This document shows positions 15,451 to 24,406 of a stretch of 64,000 bases of DNA, one piece after another. The translations under genes and the position numbers were made by a program. The notes below the pieces were generated by a model. That model saw only the letters and a list, made by a program, of their open reading frames with translations, was not told the origin of the DNA and ran no database searches. Positions within the stretch are counted from its first letter, which is position 1. Every line of letters begins with the position of its first letter. Origin of the DNA: Protofrankia sp963555925 (GTDB taxonomy: Bacteria > Actinomycetota > Actinomycetes > Frankiales > Frankiaceae); the NCBI GenBank assembly GCA_963555925.1, contig CAUVXJ010000031.1, forward strand, positions 87,214 to 151,213. Reading direction: 5' to 3'.

Positions 15451-17942
15451 TCAACTGCGGTGACGTGCAGGACGGCCGCCCCGGCTTCGTCCGAGGCGGC
15501 AAGGTCCACTTCGGCGCTGATGCCCCAGTCGTGGTCGCCGGCCGGATCATCGAAGATCTGCCGGAGCCGCCAGCGTCCGGGCTCGGAGTTGATGATGAGG
15601 AGTCCCGGTCCGCGGGCGTCGGGGCCGGTGCCGATCTCGCCGTGCAGGTCGAAGTACGGCTCCAGGGCCGCCGCCCACCGGTCGCCGTCCCAGCCCGCGT
15701 CGGCATCGAGAGCACCGAGATCGTCGTAGCGGCGCAGCGCGGCCAGCTCCACCCGGCGGAACAGGGCGTTGCGCACGAGTACCCGGAATGCGCGGATGTT
15801 GGCCGTCACGGCGGGCGGCCGCTCGTCGATCCGAACGGGTGACGCCTCCGGCGTCGGATTGCGCAGCTTCTCCCACTCGTCGAACAGGCTCGAGTCGACC
15901 TGCCGGACCAGTTCGCCGAGCCATTCGGTCAGGTCGGTGAGCTCCTCGGTCCGGGCATCCTCGGGCACCGTCTGCCGTAGGGCCTTGAAGGTGTCGGCCA
16001 GGTAGCGCAGCAGCAGACCCTCGGATCGGGCCAGGCCGTAGAAGCCGACGTACTCGACGAAGGTCATGGCCCGCTCGTACATGTCCCGGGCCACCGATTT
16101 GGGTGCGAGCTCGTGGTCGTCGACCCAGGGATGGCCGCGCCGGTATATCGCGAACGCGGCCGCGAGGAGCTCGTCCAGCGGTTTGGGGTAGGTGACCGTG
16201 TCGAGCAGCTCAAGGCGCCGCTCGTAGTCGACGCCGTCCGCCTTCATCTGGGCGACGGCCTCACCGCGGGCCTTGAACTGCTGCGCGGAGAGGACCTGGC
16301 GTGGGTTGTCCAGCGTGGCCTCGATGATGGACAGAACGTCCAGCGGATAGCTTGGCGAGTCCCGGTCGAGTAGTTCGAGAGACGCGAGCGCAAAGGGCGA
16401 CAGCGGCTGGTTGAGGGCGAAGTCGAGCTGGAGGTCGACGGTGACCCGCACGGTGCGACCGGTCTCGTCCGGGATAGCGAGTCTCTCGACGATGCCGGCG
16501 GCGAGCAACGCCCGGTAGATCGCGATGGCCCGGCGGATGTGGCGGCGCTGCGCGGGGCGGCTCTCGTGGTTGTCGGTGAGCAGATGCCGCATGGCGGTGA
16601 AAGCGTCACCCGGTCGGTTGATCACGTTGAGTAGCATTGAGTGGCTGACAGTGAAGCTTGACGTCAGCGGTTCGGGCTCCGCGGCCACCAGACGCTCGAA
16701 CGTCGGCACACCCCAGGAGACGAACCCCTCCGGCGGCTTCTTACGGACGATCTTTCGCCGCTTCTTGGGGTCGTCACCGGCTTTGGCCAGGGCGCGCTCG
16801 TTGTCCACCGTGTGTTCGGGCGCCTGCACGACGACGGTGCCGACCGTGTCATATCCGGCCCGGCCGGCCCGGCCGGCGATCTGGTGGAACTCCCGGGCAC
16901 TCAGGTGCCGGGTTCGGGTTCCGTCGTACTTGGACAGCGCGGTGAACACGACCGTGCGGATCGGCACGTTGATCCCGACCCCGAGGGTGTCGGTGCCACA
17001 AATGATCTTCAGGAGTCCGGCCTGGGCGAGTAGCTCCACCAGGCGCCGGTACTTGGGGAGCATCCCGGCGTGGTGGACGCCGATGCCGTGGCGGACCAGG
17101 CGGGACAGGGTCCGACCGAACCCGGCCGTGAACCGGAACCCGCCGATCATCTCGGCGATGGCATCCTTCTCCGCCCGGGTGCACACGTTGATGCTCATCA
17201 GTGACTGGGCCCGTTCCAACGCCGCCGCCTGGGTGAAGTGGACGACGTAGACGGGTGCCTGATGGGTGTTGAGAAGCTCTTCGAGCGTCTCGTGCAGCGG
17301 GGTGAGCACGTAATGGTGATAAAGCGGCACCGGACGTACGGCGGAGCGGACGACCGCGGTCGGACGGCCGGTCCGGCGGGTGAGGTCCGCTTCGAACCGG
17401 CTCACGTCGCCCAGGGTCGCCGACATCAGGATGAACTGCGTGCGGGGTAGTTCCAGCAACGGCACCTGCCACGCCCAGCCCCGGTCGGGGTCGGCGTAGA
17501 AGTGGAACTCGTCCATCACGACCTGGCCGACGTCGGCGTCGGCTCCATCCCGCAGGGCGATGTTCGCCAGGATCTCGGCGGTGCAGCAGATGACCGGCGC
17601 GCCCTCGTTGACCCCGGCGTCCCCGGTCAACATCCCGACCCGGCTTGCTCCTAGCGTGGCACACAGGGCGAAGAACTTCTCCGACACCAGCGCCTTGATG
17701 GGCGCGGTGTAGAAGCTGCGCTGCTTGCCGGCCATGGCCGCGAAATGGGCGCCGGTGGCCACGAGGCTCTTGCCGGACCCGGTCGGGGTTGCCACGATGA
17801 CGTTGGAACCGGACACGACTTCGATGAGTGCTTCGGACTGGGCGGGGTACAGGGTGAGCCCCTGCCCTTGCGCCCACGCGGTGAACGCGTCGAAGATGTC
17901 GTCGGGCTCCGGCGTTGCGGGCAGCTGGTCGGCGAGTGTCAT
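15441..17942 (-). CDS. Ski2-like DEAD/DEAH-box RNA helicase with DUF3516
   Basis: 833 residues. Helicase motifs in order: ATPTGSGKS (Walker A, about residue 54), YTAPIKALVSEKF (Ia), MDEFHFY (motif II, DEFH in place of DEAH), SATLGD (III), GTDTLGVGINVPIRTVVFT (V) and HQIAGRAGRAGYDT (VI). The C-terminal half corresponds to the DUF3516 region found in actinobacterial members. Such enzymes are thought to unwind structured RNA; the exact target is unknown. A possible start a few codons upstream cannot be excluded. It is separated by 69 bp from the upstream ABC-F gene, and both run leftward. Confidence 0.9.
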   Translation of the reverse strand: MTLADQLPATPEPDDIFDAFTAWAQGQGLTLYPAQSEALIEVVSGSNVIVATPTGSGKSLVATGAHFAAMAGKQRSFYTAPIKALVSEKFFALCATLGASRVGMLTGDAGVNEGAPVICCTAEILANIALRDGADADVGQVVMDEFHFYADPDRGWAWQVPLLELPRTQFILMSATLGDVSRFEADLTRRTGRPTAVVRSAVRPVPLYHHYVLTPLHETLEELLNTHQAPVYVVHFTQAAALERAQSLMSINVCTRAEKDAIAEMIGGFRFTAGFGRTLSRLVRHGIGVHHAGMLPKYRRLVELLAQAGLLKIICGTDTLGVGINVPIRTVVFTALSKYDGTRTRHLSAREFHQIAGRAGRAGYDTVGTVVVQAPEHTVDNERALAKAGDDPKKRRKIVRKKPPEGFVSWGVPTFERLVAAEPEPLTSSFTVSHSMLLNVINRPGDAFTAMRHLLTDNHESRPAQRRHIRRAIAIYRALLAAGIVERLAIPDETGRTVRVTVDLQLDFALNQPLSPFALASLELLDRDSPSYPLDVLSIIEATLDNPRQVLSAQQFKARGEAVAQMKADGVDYERRLELLDTVTYPKPLDELLAAAFAIYRRGHPWVDDHELAPKSVARDMYERAMTFVEYVGFYGLARSEGLLLRYLADTFKALRQTVPEDARTEELTDLTEWLGELVRQVDSSLFDEWEKLRNPTPEASPVRIDERPPAVTANIRAFRVLVRNALFRRVELAALRRYDDLGALDADAGWDGDRWAAALEPYFDLHGEIGTGPDARGPGLLIINSEPGRWRLRQIFDDPAGDHDWGISAEVDLAASDEAGAAVLHVTAVDQM

Positions 17943-18011
17943 GGTAGGTCCGATGGTGCCTGACGGATCGGCCAGTCGGGGGCGCGACGGCTGGCGACGT
18001 CAGGTTGCCAC

Positions 18012-19676
18012 TCAGTTCGGTTCAATGACCTGACCGGCGCTCGCGTCGATGACCCGGCCGGCCTTGACCTGCCACCGGCGGGTGGTATGGACCGCCTGGA
18101 GCATCCGGCGGTCATGGGTGACCAGAAGCAGAGTGCCGGTGTAGCTGGCCAGCGCAGCCTCCAGCTGTTCGATCGCGGGGAGGTCGAGATGGTTCGTCGG
18201 CTCGTCCAGTACCAGCAGGTTGACCCCGCGTGCCTGCAGCAGCGCCAGCGCCGCCCGCGTACGTTCGCCGGGCGACAGAGTGGCGGCCGCTCGCTTCACG
18301 TGGTCCGCCCGCAGGCCGAACTTGGCCAACAGGGTGCGCAGGTCGGCGGTGACCAGGTCGGGTAGCAACCGGGCGAAGACGTCGAGAACCGGGGCGTCCA
18401 CCGCGAACAGCCCACGGGCCTGGTCGACCTCGCCGACCAGCACCCCGGAACCGAGCGACGCCCGGCCGCTGTCAACCGGGCACCGGCCGAGCAGCGCGGC
18501 CAGCAGCGTCGACTTCCCGGACCCGTTGGGTCCGGTGATGGCCACCCGGTCGCCACGGCCGAGCTGGGCGGTCACCGGTCCCAGGGTGAAGCCGCCGCGA
18601 CGCACGACCGCGTCGATCAGCACGGCGACCACGGCTCCGGAGCGCGGAGCCGTCGCGATCTCCATCCGCAGGTCCCATTCCTTGCGCGGCTCGGGGACGG
18701 CATCGAGCCGCTCGATCATACGTTCGGTCTGGCGGACCTTGGCGGCCTGCTTCTCCGACGTTTCGCCGCGGAGGTTTCGGCCGATCTTGTCGTTGTCGGT
18801 GGACTTGCGTCGGGCGTTTCGCACACCCTTGTCCATCCAGGTCCGTTGGGTCTGGGCCCGTTCGGTCAGCGCGCCGCGGCGGTCGGCGTACTGCTCAAAG
18901 GCGTCCCGGGCGTGCCGCCGGGCCACCTCCCGTTCGTCGAGGTATGCCTGATACCCGCCGCCGAAGAAGCTGACCTGTTGCTGTGCGAGATCCAGCTCCA
19001 GTACGCCGGTGACGGTGCGGGCGAGGAACTCCCGATCGTGGCTGACCACCACGGCTCCGGCCCGCAGCCCCGTGACGAACTCCTCCAGACGGGCTAGCCC
19101 GTCAAGGTCGAGGTCGTTGGTCGGTTCGTCGAGCAGGAAGAGGTCGAACCTGCTGAGCAGCAGTGCGGCGAGCCCCGCCCGCGCCGCCTGGCCACCGGAC
19201 AGCGCCGTTGTCGGCACCGTCAGGTCGATCGCGAGCCCGATGTCGGCCGCCACCACCGCCGCGCGCTCGTCGAAGTCGGCGGCCCCCAGGGTCAGCCAGC
19301 GGTCCAGCGCCGTCGCGTAGCTGTCGTCCGAACCGGGCTCCTGTCGGGACAGGGCAACGGATGCGTCGTCCAGCCGGTCCTGGGCGTCGGTCACGCCGGT
19401 GCGCCGGGCGAGGAAGGCGTGCACACTCTCGTCGGGATGCCGGTCGGGTTCCTGCGCCAGGTACCCCACCGAAGCGCCCGGCGGGGTGAGCCCGACCGTA
19501 CCGTGCTCGGGGCTGGCCAGGCCCGCAAGCAGGCGCAGCAGGGTGGACTTGCCCGCGCCGTTCGCCCCGACCAGCCCGATCACATCACCCGGGCTGACGA
19601 CCAGCTCGAGTTGGCTGAACAGCGCCCGCCCGCCGTATCCGGCGGTCAGGCCCTTGGCGACGAGGATGGCGCTCAC
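18012..19676 (-). CDS. ABC-F family ATPase
   Basis: 554 residues with two ABC modules and no membrane segments. Module 1: GANGAGKST, ALSGGQAARAGLAALLL, LFLLDEPTNDLD. Module 2: GPNGSGKST, TLSPGERTRAALALL, LLVLDEPTNHLD. Between them lies the charged P-site tRNA interaction motif region (QRTWMDKGVRNARRKSTDNDK). ABC-F proteins bind the ribosomal E site and act as translation factors or give resistance to ribosome-targeting antibiotics; which applies here cannot be told from sequence alone. The gene is leftward, and its start region faces the VOC gene across a short divergent promoter space. Confidence 0.9.
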   Translation of the reverse strand: MSAILVAKGLTAGYGGRALFSQLELVVSPGDVIGLVGANGAGKSTLLRLLAGLASPEHGTVGLTPPGASVGYLAQEPDRHPDESVHAFLARRTGVTDAQDRLDDASVALSRQEPGSDDSYATALDRWLTLGAADFDERAAVVAADIGLAIDLTVPTTALSGGQAARAGLAALLLSRFDLFLLDEPTNDLDLDGLARLEEFVTGLRAGAVVVSHDREFLARTVTGVLELDLAQQQVSFFGGGYQAYLDEREVARRHARDAFEQYADRRGALTERAQTQRTWMDKGVRNARRKSTDNDKIGRNLRGETSEKQAAKVRQTERMIERLDAVPEPRKEWDLRMEIATAPRSGAVVAVLIDAVVRRGGFTLGPVTAQLGRGDRVAITGPNGSGKSTLLAALLGRCPVDSGRASLGSGVLVGEVDQARGLFAVDAPVLDVFARLLPDLVTADLRTLLAKFGLRADHVKRAAATLSPGERTRAALALLQARGVNLLVLDEPTNHLDLPAIEQLEAALASYTGTLLLVTHDRRMLQAVHTTRRWQVKAGRVIDASAGQVIEPN

Positions 19677-19754
19677 AGGCGAACGTTACCGGCACCACCA
19701 ACGGAATCCGCACCGGGTGGGCCGGCTCCAGCCGGCGGCCAGCCACCGTCGATG

Positions 19755-19772
19755 TTAACTGTCGGTGGTTAA
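19755..19772. promoter_or_regulatory. Operator-like inverted repeat TTAAC-N8-GTTAA
   Basis: A short AT-rich palindrome (TTAAC, eight bases, GTTAA) lies in the divergent space between the ABC-F and VOC genes and stands out from the GC-rich surroundings. Its size suits a dimeric repressor such as TetR or MarR type. No regulator gene is adjacent, so this is only a candidate. Confidence 0.35.
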
Positions 19773-19838
19773 TGATAGCGTTTGCGTACCTGTCGCACTG
19801 AACGCGACGGCCTGTCGCAATCGGTGAGGAGAAAGACG

Positions 19839-20213
19839 GTGGCTGGTGTCGCACGCTTGGCAGCGATTTCGCTGGACTGCTCCGAGCCCCATCCGTTGGC
19901 CCGGTTCTACGCCGAGTTGACCGGCGGCGAGATCGCCTTCAGCAGTGCGGACTTCGTCGCGGTCAAGGGGCCGGCCGTCTGGATCACAGCGCAACGGGTC
20001 CCGGACCATCGACCCCCGACGTGGCCCACGGGCGGCATCCCGCAGCAGGTGCACATCGAGTTCGCGGTCGAGGATCTTGACGCGGCACAGACTCAGGCGA
20101 TTGCCATCGGCGCACGACTTGCCGACGAGCAGCCATCCCCGGACCGGTGGCGTGTGCTGCTCGATCCGGCGGGGCACCCGTTCTGTCTGACGACTCTCGT
20201 GCCCTCGACCTGA
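19839..20213 (+). CDS. VOC/glyoxalase-fold protein
   Basis: 124-residue single-module protein of the vicinal oxygen chelate superfamily. The GTG start follows GAGGAGAAAG. Conserved parts are the opening ARLAAISLDCSEPHPLARFYAELTGG, VHIEFAVEDLDAA with a metal-site His, and LLDPAGHPFCL near the C-terminus. The substrate is unknown; related actinomycete proteins are annotated only as glyoxalase-like or resistance-like. It diverges from the ABC-F gene. Confidence 0.8.
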   Translation: MAGVARLAAISLDCSEPHPLARFYAELTGGEIAFSSADFVAVKGPAVWITAQRVPDHRPPTWPTGGIPQQVHIEFAVEDLDAAQTQAIAIGARLADEQPSPDRWRVLLDPAGHPFCLTTLVPST

Positions 20214-20310
20214 CGACCGGCACGCGGATGGCATGAGCGGGCCGACTGAGGCTCGTTCGTGCCCGTCGTCGGGCAGTCGATGTGGGGGTTCCAGGGGGCT
20301 CGGCCTAGCA

Positions 20311-20841
20311 CCTCCTTGAGGTCTCCGGATGCGCGGAAAATCATGGTCGCGCACCCTCTGACCTNNNNNNNNNNNNNNNNNNNNNNNNNNNNNNNNNNNN
20401 NNNNNNNNNNNNNNNNNNNNNNNNNNNNNNNNNNNNNNNNNNNNNNNNNNNNNNNNNNNNNNNNNNNNNNNNNNNNNNNNNNNNNNNNNNNNNNNNNNNN
20501 NNNNNNNNNNNNNNNNNNNNNNNNNNNNNNNNNNNNNNNNNNNNNNNNNNNNNNNNNNNNNNNNNNNNNNNNNNNNNNNNNNNNNNNNNNNNNNNNNNNN
20601 NNNNNNNNNNNNNNNNNNNNNNNNNNNNNNNNNNNNNNNNNNNNNNNNNNNNNNNNNNNNNNNNNNNNNNNNNNNNNNNNNNNNNNNNNNNNNNNNNNNN
20701 NNNNNNNNNNNNNNNNNNNNNNNNNNNNNNNNNNNNNNNNNNNNNNNNNNNNNNNNNNNNNNNNNNNNNNNNNNNNNNNNNNNAGAACCTCCTTGAGGTC
20801 TCCGGATGCGCGGAAAATCATGGTCGCGCACCCTCTGACCT
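20311..20841. repeat. 59-60 bp repeat units flanking an assembly gap
   Basis: A ~54-bp sequence beginning cctccttgaggtctccggat and ending in gcgcaccctctgacct occurs on the left (20311-20364) and again on the right (20788-20841) of the N-run, in the same orientation. The offset between copies is 477 bp, close to eight units of 59.6 bp. The core (on the minus strand GCGCGAccatgattttCCGCGC) is shared with the 59- and 60-bp tandem pairs near 24300 and 27463. I infer an unresolved tandem array; the Ns prevent proof. Confidence 0.6.
20365..20783. other. Assembly gap (419 N)
   Basis: Unresolved bases between two copies of a repeat. The stated length may be only an estimate. Confidence 0.95.
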
Positions 20842-20902
20842 GGGGCTGGCATGGCGGAACGACGTGGTTCGGTGCCAACCGGACACACGGCACCCCGAGC
20901 GG

Positions 20903-20973
20903 AGCGGGTGACCGGGATCGAACCGGCATGGCCAGCTTGGAAGGCTGGGGCTCTGCCATTGAGCTACACCCGC
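20903..20973 (-). tRNA. tRNA-Gly(TCC)
   Basis: Cloverleaf on the minus strand: acceptor GCGGGTG pairs with CACCCGC, the D-arm begins TAGCTCAATGG, the anticodon stem-loop is CAGCCTTCCAAGCTG with anticodon TCC, and the T-arm contains GGTTCGATCC. The 3' CCA is not encoded. It lies between the repeat array and the oppositely directed tRNA-Pro. Confidence 0.93.
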
Positions 20974-21017
20974 GGAGCATCGCTTACACTACCCCGTAGG
21001 ATAGTGAAGCAACGCCT

Positions 21018-21090
21018 CGGGGCGTAGCGTAGTGGCTAGCGCGCCTGCTTTGGGTGCAGGAGATCGGGAGTTCGAGTCTCCCCGCCCCGA
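21018..21090 (+). tRNA. tRNA-Pro(TGG)
   Basis: Acceptor CGGGGCG pairs with CGCCCCG, the D-arm starts TAGCGTAGTGGCTAGCG, the anticodon loop is TTTGGGT within CCTGC/GCAGG giving anticodon TGG, and the T-arm is GGGAGTTCGAGTCTCCC. The 3' CCA is not encoded. It precedes tig by 56 bp and probably shares the upstream promoter region. Confidence 0.93.
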
Positions 21091-21146
21091 CCGGTACTCT
21101 CGGCGCGTCCATCCGATCCACCGCCGCATCAGGAGTTAGCCGCGCC

Positions 21147-22637
21147 GTGAAGGCCACCAAGGAGACCCTTAGCCCCACCCGGGTCAAGCTGACCGTCGAG
21201 GTGCCCTTCGACGAGCTCAAGCCGTCCGTCGACGCCGCCTATCGCAAGCTCGCACGTGAGGTCCGGGTTTCCGGCTTTCGGCCGGGAAAGGTTCCTCCAC
21301 GCATCCTCGACCAACGCCTCGGCCGGGGTGTGATCCTCGAGGAGGCCATCCAGAACGCCTTGCCGCGGTTCTACACCGACGCCGTGCAGCAGGAGGAAGT
21401 CGACGTCCTGTCCCGTCCCGAGGTCGACATCAGTTCGTTCGCGGACGGTGCCCCGCTGGTCTTCACCGCGGAGGTGGACGTCCGGCCGGACATCTCGCTG
21501 CCCGACTACGACGACCTCGAGGTCACCGTTGACGCGGTCGAGGTGACCGACGAGCAGGTGGACGAGCTGTTGACGACCATGCGTGAGCGGTCCGCCGTGC
21601 TTAAGCCGGTCGAGCGCCCGGTGCAGGCCGGCGACTTCATCTCGCTCGATCTGTCCGCGACCGTGAACGGCGAGGCCATCGACGATGCCGAGGCCGCCGG
21701 CATGTCCTATGAGGTCGGCAGCGAGAGCCTGATCGACGGTCTGGACGCGGCGATCACCGGCGCCGGTGAAGGGGAGAGCCGCACGTTTACGACCGAGCTG
21801 CTTGCCGGCGAGCTCGCCGGCAGTTCGGCCGAGGTCACGGCCACCGTCCGGGGCGTCAAGGAGCGCGAGCTCCCCGATCTCGATGATGATTTCGCCACGA
21901 CTGCCAGCGAGTTCGATTCGCTCGCTGAGCTGATCGGGGACATCCGCGGGCGTCTTGTCCGCGAGGCCGAGCATGCCCAGCTCGGTCAGGCGCGCGAGCG
22001 CGTTCTCGACCTCCTGATCGAGCGGGTGGACCCACCCCTGCCGGATTCGGTCCTCAATGACGAGGTTGAGGCCCGCGAGCACCGCTTCGCCCACGAGCTT
22101 GAGCGGATGAGCGTTGACCGCGATGCCTACCTTGAGACGCTTGGTCAGACCGACGAGGAGCATCTCGCCGAGGTGCGGCGGCTCGCAGCGAAGGCCCTGA
22201 AGTCGCAGTTCATCCTGGACGCTGTGATCAATGCCGAGCAGCTCCGGATCGATCAGGGCGAGCTGATGGAGCAGGTGATCGGCCGGGCGCAGCGCATGGG
22301 TGTGAGTCCCGACGTCTTCGCGCAGCAGTTGACCCAGGGAGACGGCCTTTCGGCAATCATGGCCGACACGCTGCGGAGCAAGGCTCTGACGTTCCTGCTG
22401 CGGCGGGCGACGGTCCTCGACCCGGCCGGAACCGAGGTCGAGCTGCCGCTGCCTGCTCCGCCGGTACCGAGCACGACAGCGGACGAGGACGCCGAGGACG
22501 TGGACAGTGACCTCGACGTGGACCTCGACGACGATGTTGACGACCTCGATGCCGATGCCGACGGTGATCTCGATGGAGCCGGTGGCATCGATGCGCAGAA
22601 GGCGGGCGGGTCCACCGATCCCGCACCCAGCGTCTGA
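21147..22637 (+). CDS. tig: Trigger factor
   Basis: Ribosome-bound chaperone and peptidyl-prolyl isomerase. The GTG start gives MKATKETLSPTRVKLTVEV, the usual N-terminus, with AGGAG upstream. The ribosome-binding domain (about 1-115) contains the signature FRPGKVP. The FKBP-type PPIase domain (about 150-245) includes GDFISLDLSATVNG and YEVGS; the helical C-terminal cradle follows. The last ~55 residues are a very acidic low-complexity tail rich in Asp, as in other actinomycetes but long. 496 residues in total. It is followed by a strong hairpin terminator and then the clpP operon, the standard order. Confidence 0.95.
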   Translation: MKATKETLSPTRVKLTVEVPFDELKPSVDAAYRKLAREVRVSGFRPGKVPPRILDQRLGRGVILEEAIQNALPRFYTDAVQQEEVDVLSRPEVDISSFADGAPLVFTAEVDVRPDISLPDYDDLEVTVDAVEVTDEQVDELLTTMRERSAVLKPVERPVQAGDFISLDLSATVNGEAIDDAEAAGMSYEVGSESLIDGLDAAITGAGEGESRTFTTELLAGELAGSSAEVTATVRGVKERELPDLDDDFATTASEFDSLAELIGDIRGRLVREAEHAQLGQARERVLDLLIERVDPPLPDSVLNDEVEAREHRFAHELERMSVDRDAYLETLGQTDEEHLAEVRRLAAKALKSQFILDAVINAEQLRIDQGELMEQVIGRAQRMGVSPDVFAQQLTQGDGLSAIMADTLRSKALTFLLRRATVLDPAGTEVELPLPAPPVPSTTADEDAEDVDSDLDVDLDDDVDDLDADADGDLDGAGGIDAQKAGGSTDPAPSV

Positions 22638-22667
22638 ACTCCGTCGGCGGCGAACGACCGACCAGTT

Positions 22668-22698
22668 GCGGCCCCCGGACATCTCGTCCGGGGGCCGC
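22668..22698 (+). terminator. Hairpin terminator after tig
   Basis: A perfect 13-bp stem (GCGGCCCCCGGAC / GTCCGGGGGCCGC) with a 5-nt loop, placed 31 bp after the stop. There is no U-tract, which is normal for high-GC actinomycete terminators. Confidence 0.85.
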
Positions 22699-22798
22699 CG
22701 CATGCCGGCGGGAGAGCGGGCCAGGTGGTCGGACGACCTGCGGCTGATCGATTGCCCGGAATACCCGGATTGACCGGCGCTGGGCTCGCTCACCCTCA

Positions 22799-22809
22799 CG
22801 CCTAGCGCG
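22799..22809 (+). promoter_or_regulatory. Candidate ClgR box upstream of clpP1
   Basis: CGCCTAGCGCG matches ten of eleven positions of the ClgR core CGCYNANRGCG as I recall it, and the three following bases AAC fit the W-W-S flank. It lies about 100 bp upstream of the clpP1 start, where ClgR activates clpP operons in other actinobacteria. The clgR gene is not in the window. Confidence 0.4.
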
Positions 22810-22907
22810 AACATCGAGCGCTAAGTCCCGGAACCGGTCCGGGTCACAGATAGTGTCGAGCCGGTCAGATCAACCGTCGCCAGCGCGAGGAAGCCGAGGA
22901 GCTAACC

Positions 22908-23543
22908 GTGAGTGACATCGCAGCCCCGAGCCTGGTCGTCCCACAACTGCGTTCGCCGGGGCAGAGCGGGGTCGGTTTCGACGAGCAGGTCTTCAACCGT
23001 CTGCTCCGCGAGCGGATCATTTTCCTGGGTTCGGTGGTCGAGGACCAGATCGCCAACGCGATCTGTGCCCAGCTGCTGCTGCTCAACGCCGAGGATCCGG
23101 GCCGGGACATCTTCCTCTACATCAACTCTCCCGGTGGATCCGTCAGTGCCGGGATGGCGATCTACGACACGATGCAGTACGTGGAGAACGACGTGGCGAC
23201 GGTTGCGCTCGGACTCGCCGCATCCATGGGGCAGTTCCTGCTGTGCGCGGGTGCAGCCGGCAAGCGGTACTCGCTTCCACATGCGAAGATCATGATGCAC
23301 CAGCCGTCGGGTGGCATCGGTGGTACCGCGTCCGACATCGCCATCCAGGCCGAGCAGATGCTCTACACCAAGCGGATGATGCAGGAACGGATCGCATTCC
23401 ACACCGGCCAGGAGATCGAGCAGATCGAGCGGGATTCCGACCGCGACCGTTGGTTCACGGCCGACGAGGCCAAGGACTACGGGTTCGTCGACCACGTCGT
23501 GGCCCGGGCCCGCCAAGTCCCCAGCGAGGGCTCGGTCAGCTAG
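22908..23543 (+). CDS. clpP1: ATP-dependent Clp protease proteolytic subunit 1
   Basis: Serine peptidase of the Clp complex. 211 residues from a GTG behind GAGGAGC. The catalytic triad is visible: Ser in GLAASMGQF, His in IMMHQPSGG and Asp in the DRDRWFTADEA segment. The oxyanion-side motif YINSPGGSVSAG is intact. Actinobacteria form a mixed ClpP1-ClpP2 tetradecamer, and the second subunit lies 78 bp downstream. A candidate ClgR site precedes the gene. Confidence 0.94.
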   Translation: MSDIAAPSLVVPQLRSPGQSGVGFDEQVFNRLLRERIIFLGSVVEDQIANAICAQLLLLNAEDPGRDIFLYINSPGGSVSAGMAIYDTMQYVENDVATVALGLAASMGQFLLCAGAAGKRYSLPHAKIMMHQPSGGIGGTASDIAIQAEQMLYTKRMMQERIAFHTGQEIEQIERDSDRDRWFTADEAKDYGFVDHVVARARQVPSEGSVS

Positions 23544-23621
23544 CCGCGTCCCGCGGATACTCGGCCGACACCGTCGACATCCGGCAACCGACCATCACCC
23601 GCCGTCGCGGAGGCACTCATC

Positions 23622-24293
23622 ATGTACCAGCCGATTATCGGCCAGATCTCAGGTAACGGTCTGCCCGCCAGCCACTACGGCATCCCTCGGGTCATCGAGA
23701 AGACCAGCCGTGGCGATCTCTACCTTAATCCCTACGAGAAGCTGCTGCGGGAACGTATCGTCTTTCTCGGTATCCCGATCGACGACCTCTCCGCCAATGA
23801 CGTGATGGCGCAGCTGCTGTTCCTGGAGTCCGAGGACCCCGACCGGGACATCTCGATCTATATAAACTCGCCGGGCGGATCCTTCACTTCGCTGACCGCC
23901 ATTTACGACACGATGCAGTTCGTCCGGCCGGACATCCAGACGATCTGCATGGGCCAGGCCGCGTCCGCTGCGGCGGTGCTGCTCACCGCGGGGACGCCGG
24001 GCAAGCGTTTCGCGCTGGAGAACAGCCGGATCCTGCTGCACCAACCCTCCGGGCAGGGCGAGGGGCAGTCCAGCGACATCGAGATTCAGGCCAGGGAGAT
24101 CCTGCGGATGCGTTCCCTGTTGGAGCGGATGCTCGCCCGGCACACCAAGCACACCGAGGAAGAGATCCGCCGGGACATCGAGCGTGACAAGATTTTCAGC
24201 GCGGCCGAGGCGCAGGAGTACGGCTTGATCGACGAGGTCATCCTGACCCGGAAATCGTCGCAGTTGACGACCGCGACGGCAGCGGGTCGCTAG
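23622..24293 (+). CDS. clpP2: ATP-dependent Clp protease proteolytic subunit 2
   Basis: 223 residues, partner of ClpP1 in the mixed protease. Ser in GQAASAAAVLL, His in ILLHQPSGQGEGQ, and the Asp-containing ERDKIFSAAEAQEYGLID segment complete the triad; YINSPGGSFTSL is conserved. The longer N-terminus (YLNPYEKLLRERIVFLG) is typical of actinobacterial ClpP2. Between its stop and clpX lies 520 bp of repeat-containing sequence, so clpX may have its own promoter. Confidence 0.94.
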   Translation: MYQPIIGQISGNGLPASHYGIPRVIEKTSRGDLYLNPYEKLLRERIVFLGIPIDDLSANDVMAQLLFLESEDPDRDISIYINSPGGSFTSLTAIYDTMQFVRPDIQTICMGQAASAAAVLLTAGTPGKRFALENSRILLHQPSGQGEGQSSDIEIQAREILRMRSLLERMLARHTKHTEEEIRRDIERDKIFSAAEAQEYGLIDEVILTRKSSQLTTATAAGR

Positions 24294-24298
24294 CCGGC

Positions 24299-24406
24299 CT
24301 GGCCGAAGGGTGCGCGATCATGGTTTTTCGCGCTCCCGGAGGCATCTAGTGGTCAGCCTGGCCGAAGGGTGCGCGATCATGGTTTTTCGCGTACCCGGAG
24401 GCGCCG
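24299..24406 (+). repeat. Two tandem 59-bp repeat units
   Basis: tggccgaagggtgcgcgatc starts both units, 59 bp apart, directly after clpP2. Each holds GCGCGA-tcatggtttt-TCGCG, able to form a small hairpin, followed by cccggaggc. They belong to the same family as the 20.3, 27.5 and 42.5 kb copies. A frame running through them on the plus strand has no recognisable protein content. Confidence 0.8.

Noticed and set aside
20311..20841. Possible CRISPR array at the gap
   Set aside because: The visible repeat is about 54 of 59-60 bp, leaving almost no spacer, there is no cas gene in the window, and the related pairs near 24300 and 27463 differ in the parts that should be constant.
21129..22814. 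561-codon leftward frame opposite tig
   Set aside because: Antisense to the unmistakable trigger factor gene.
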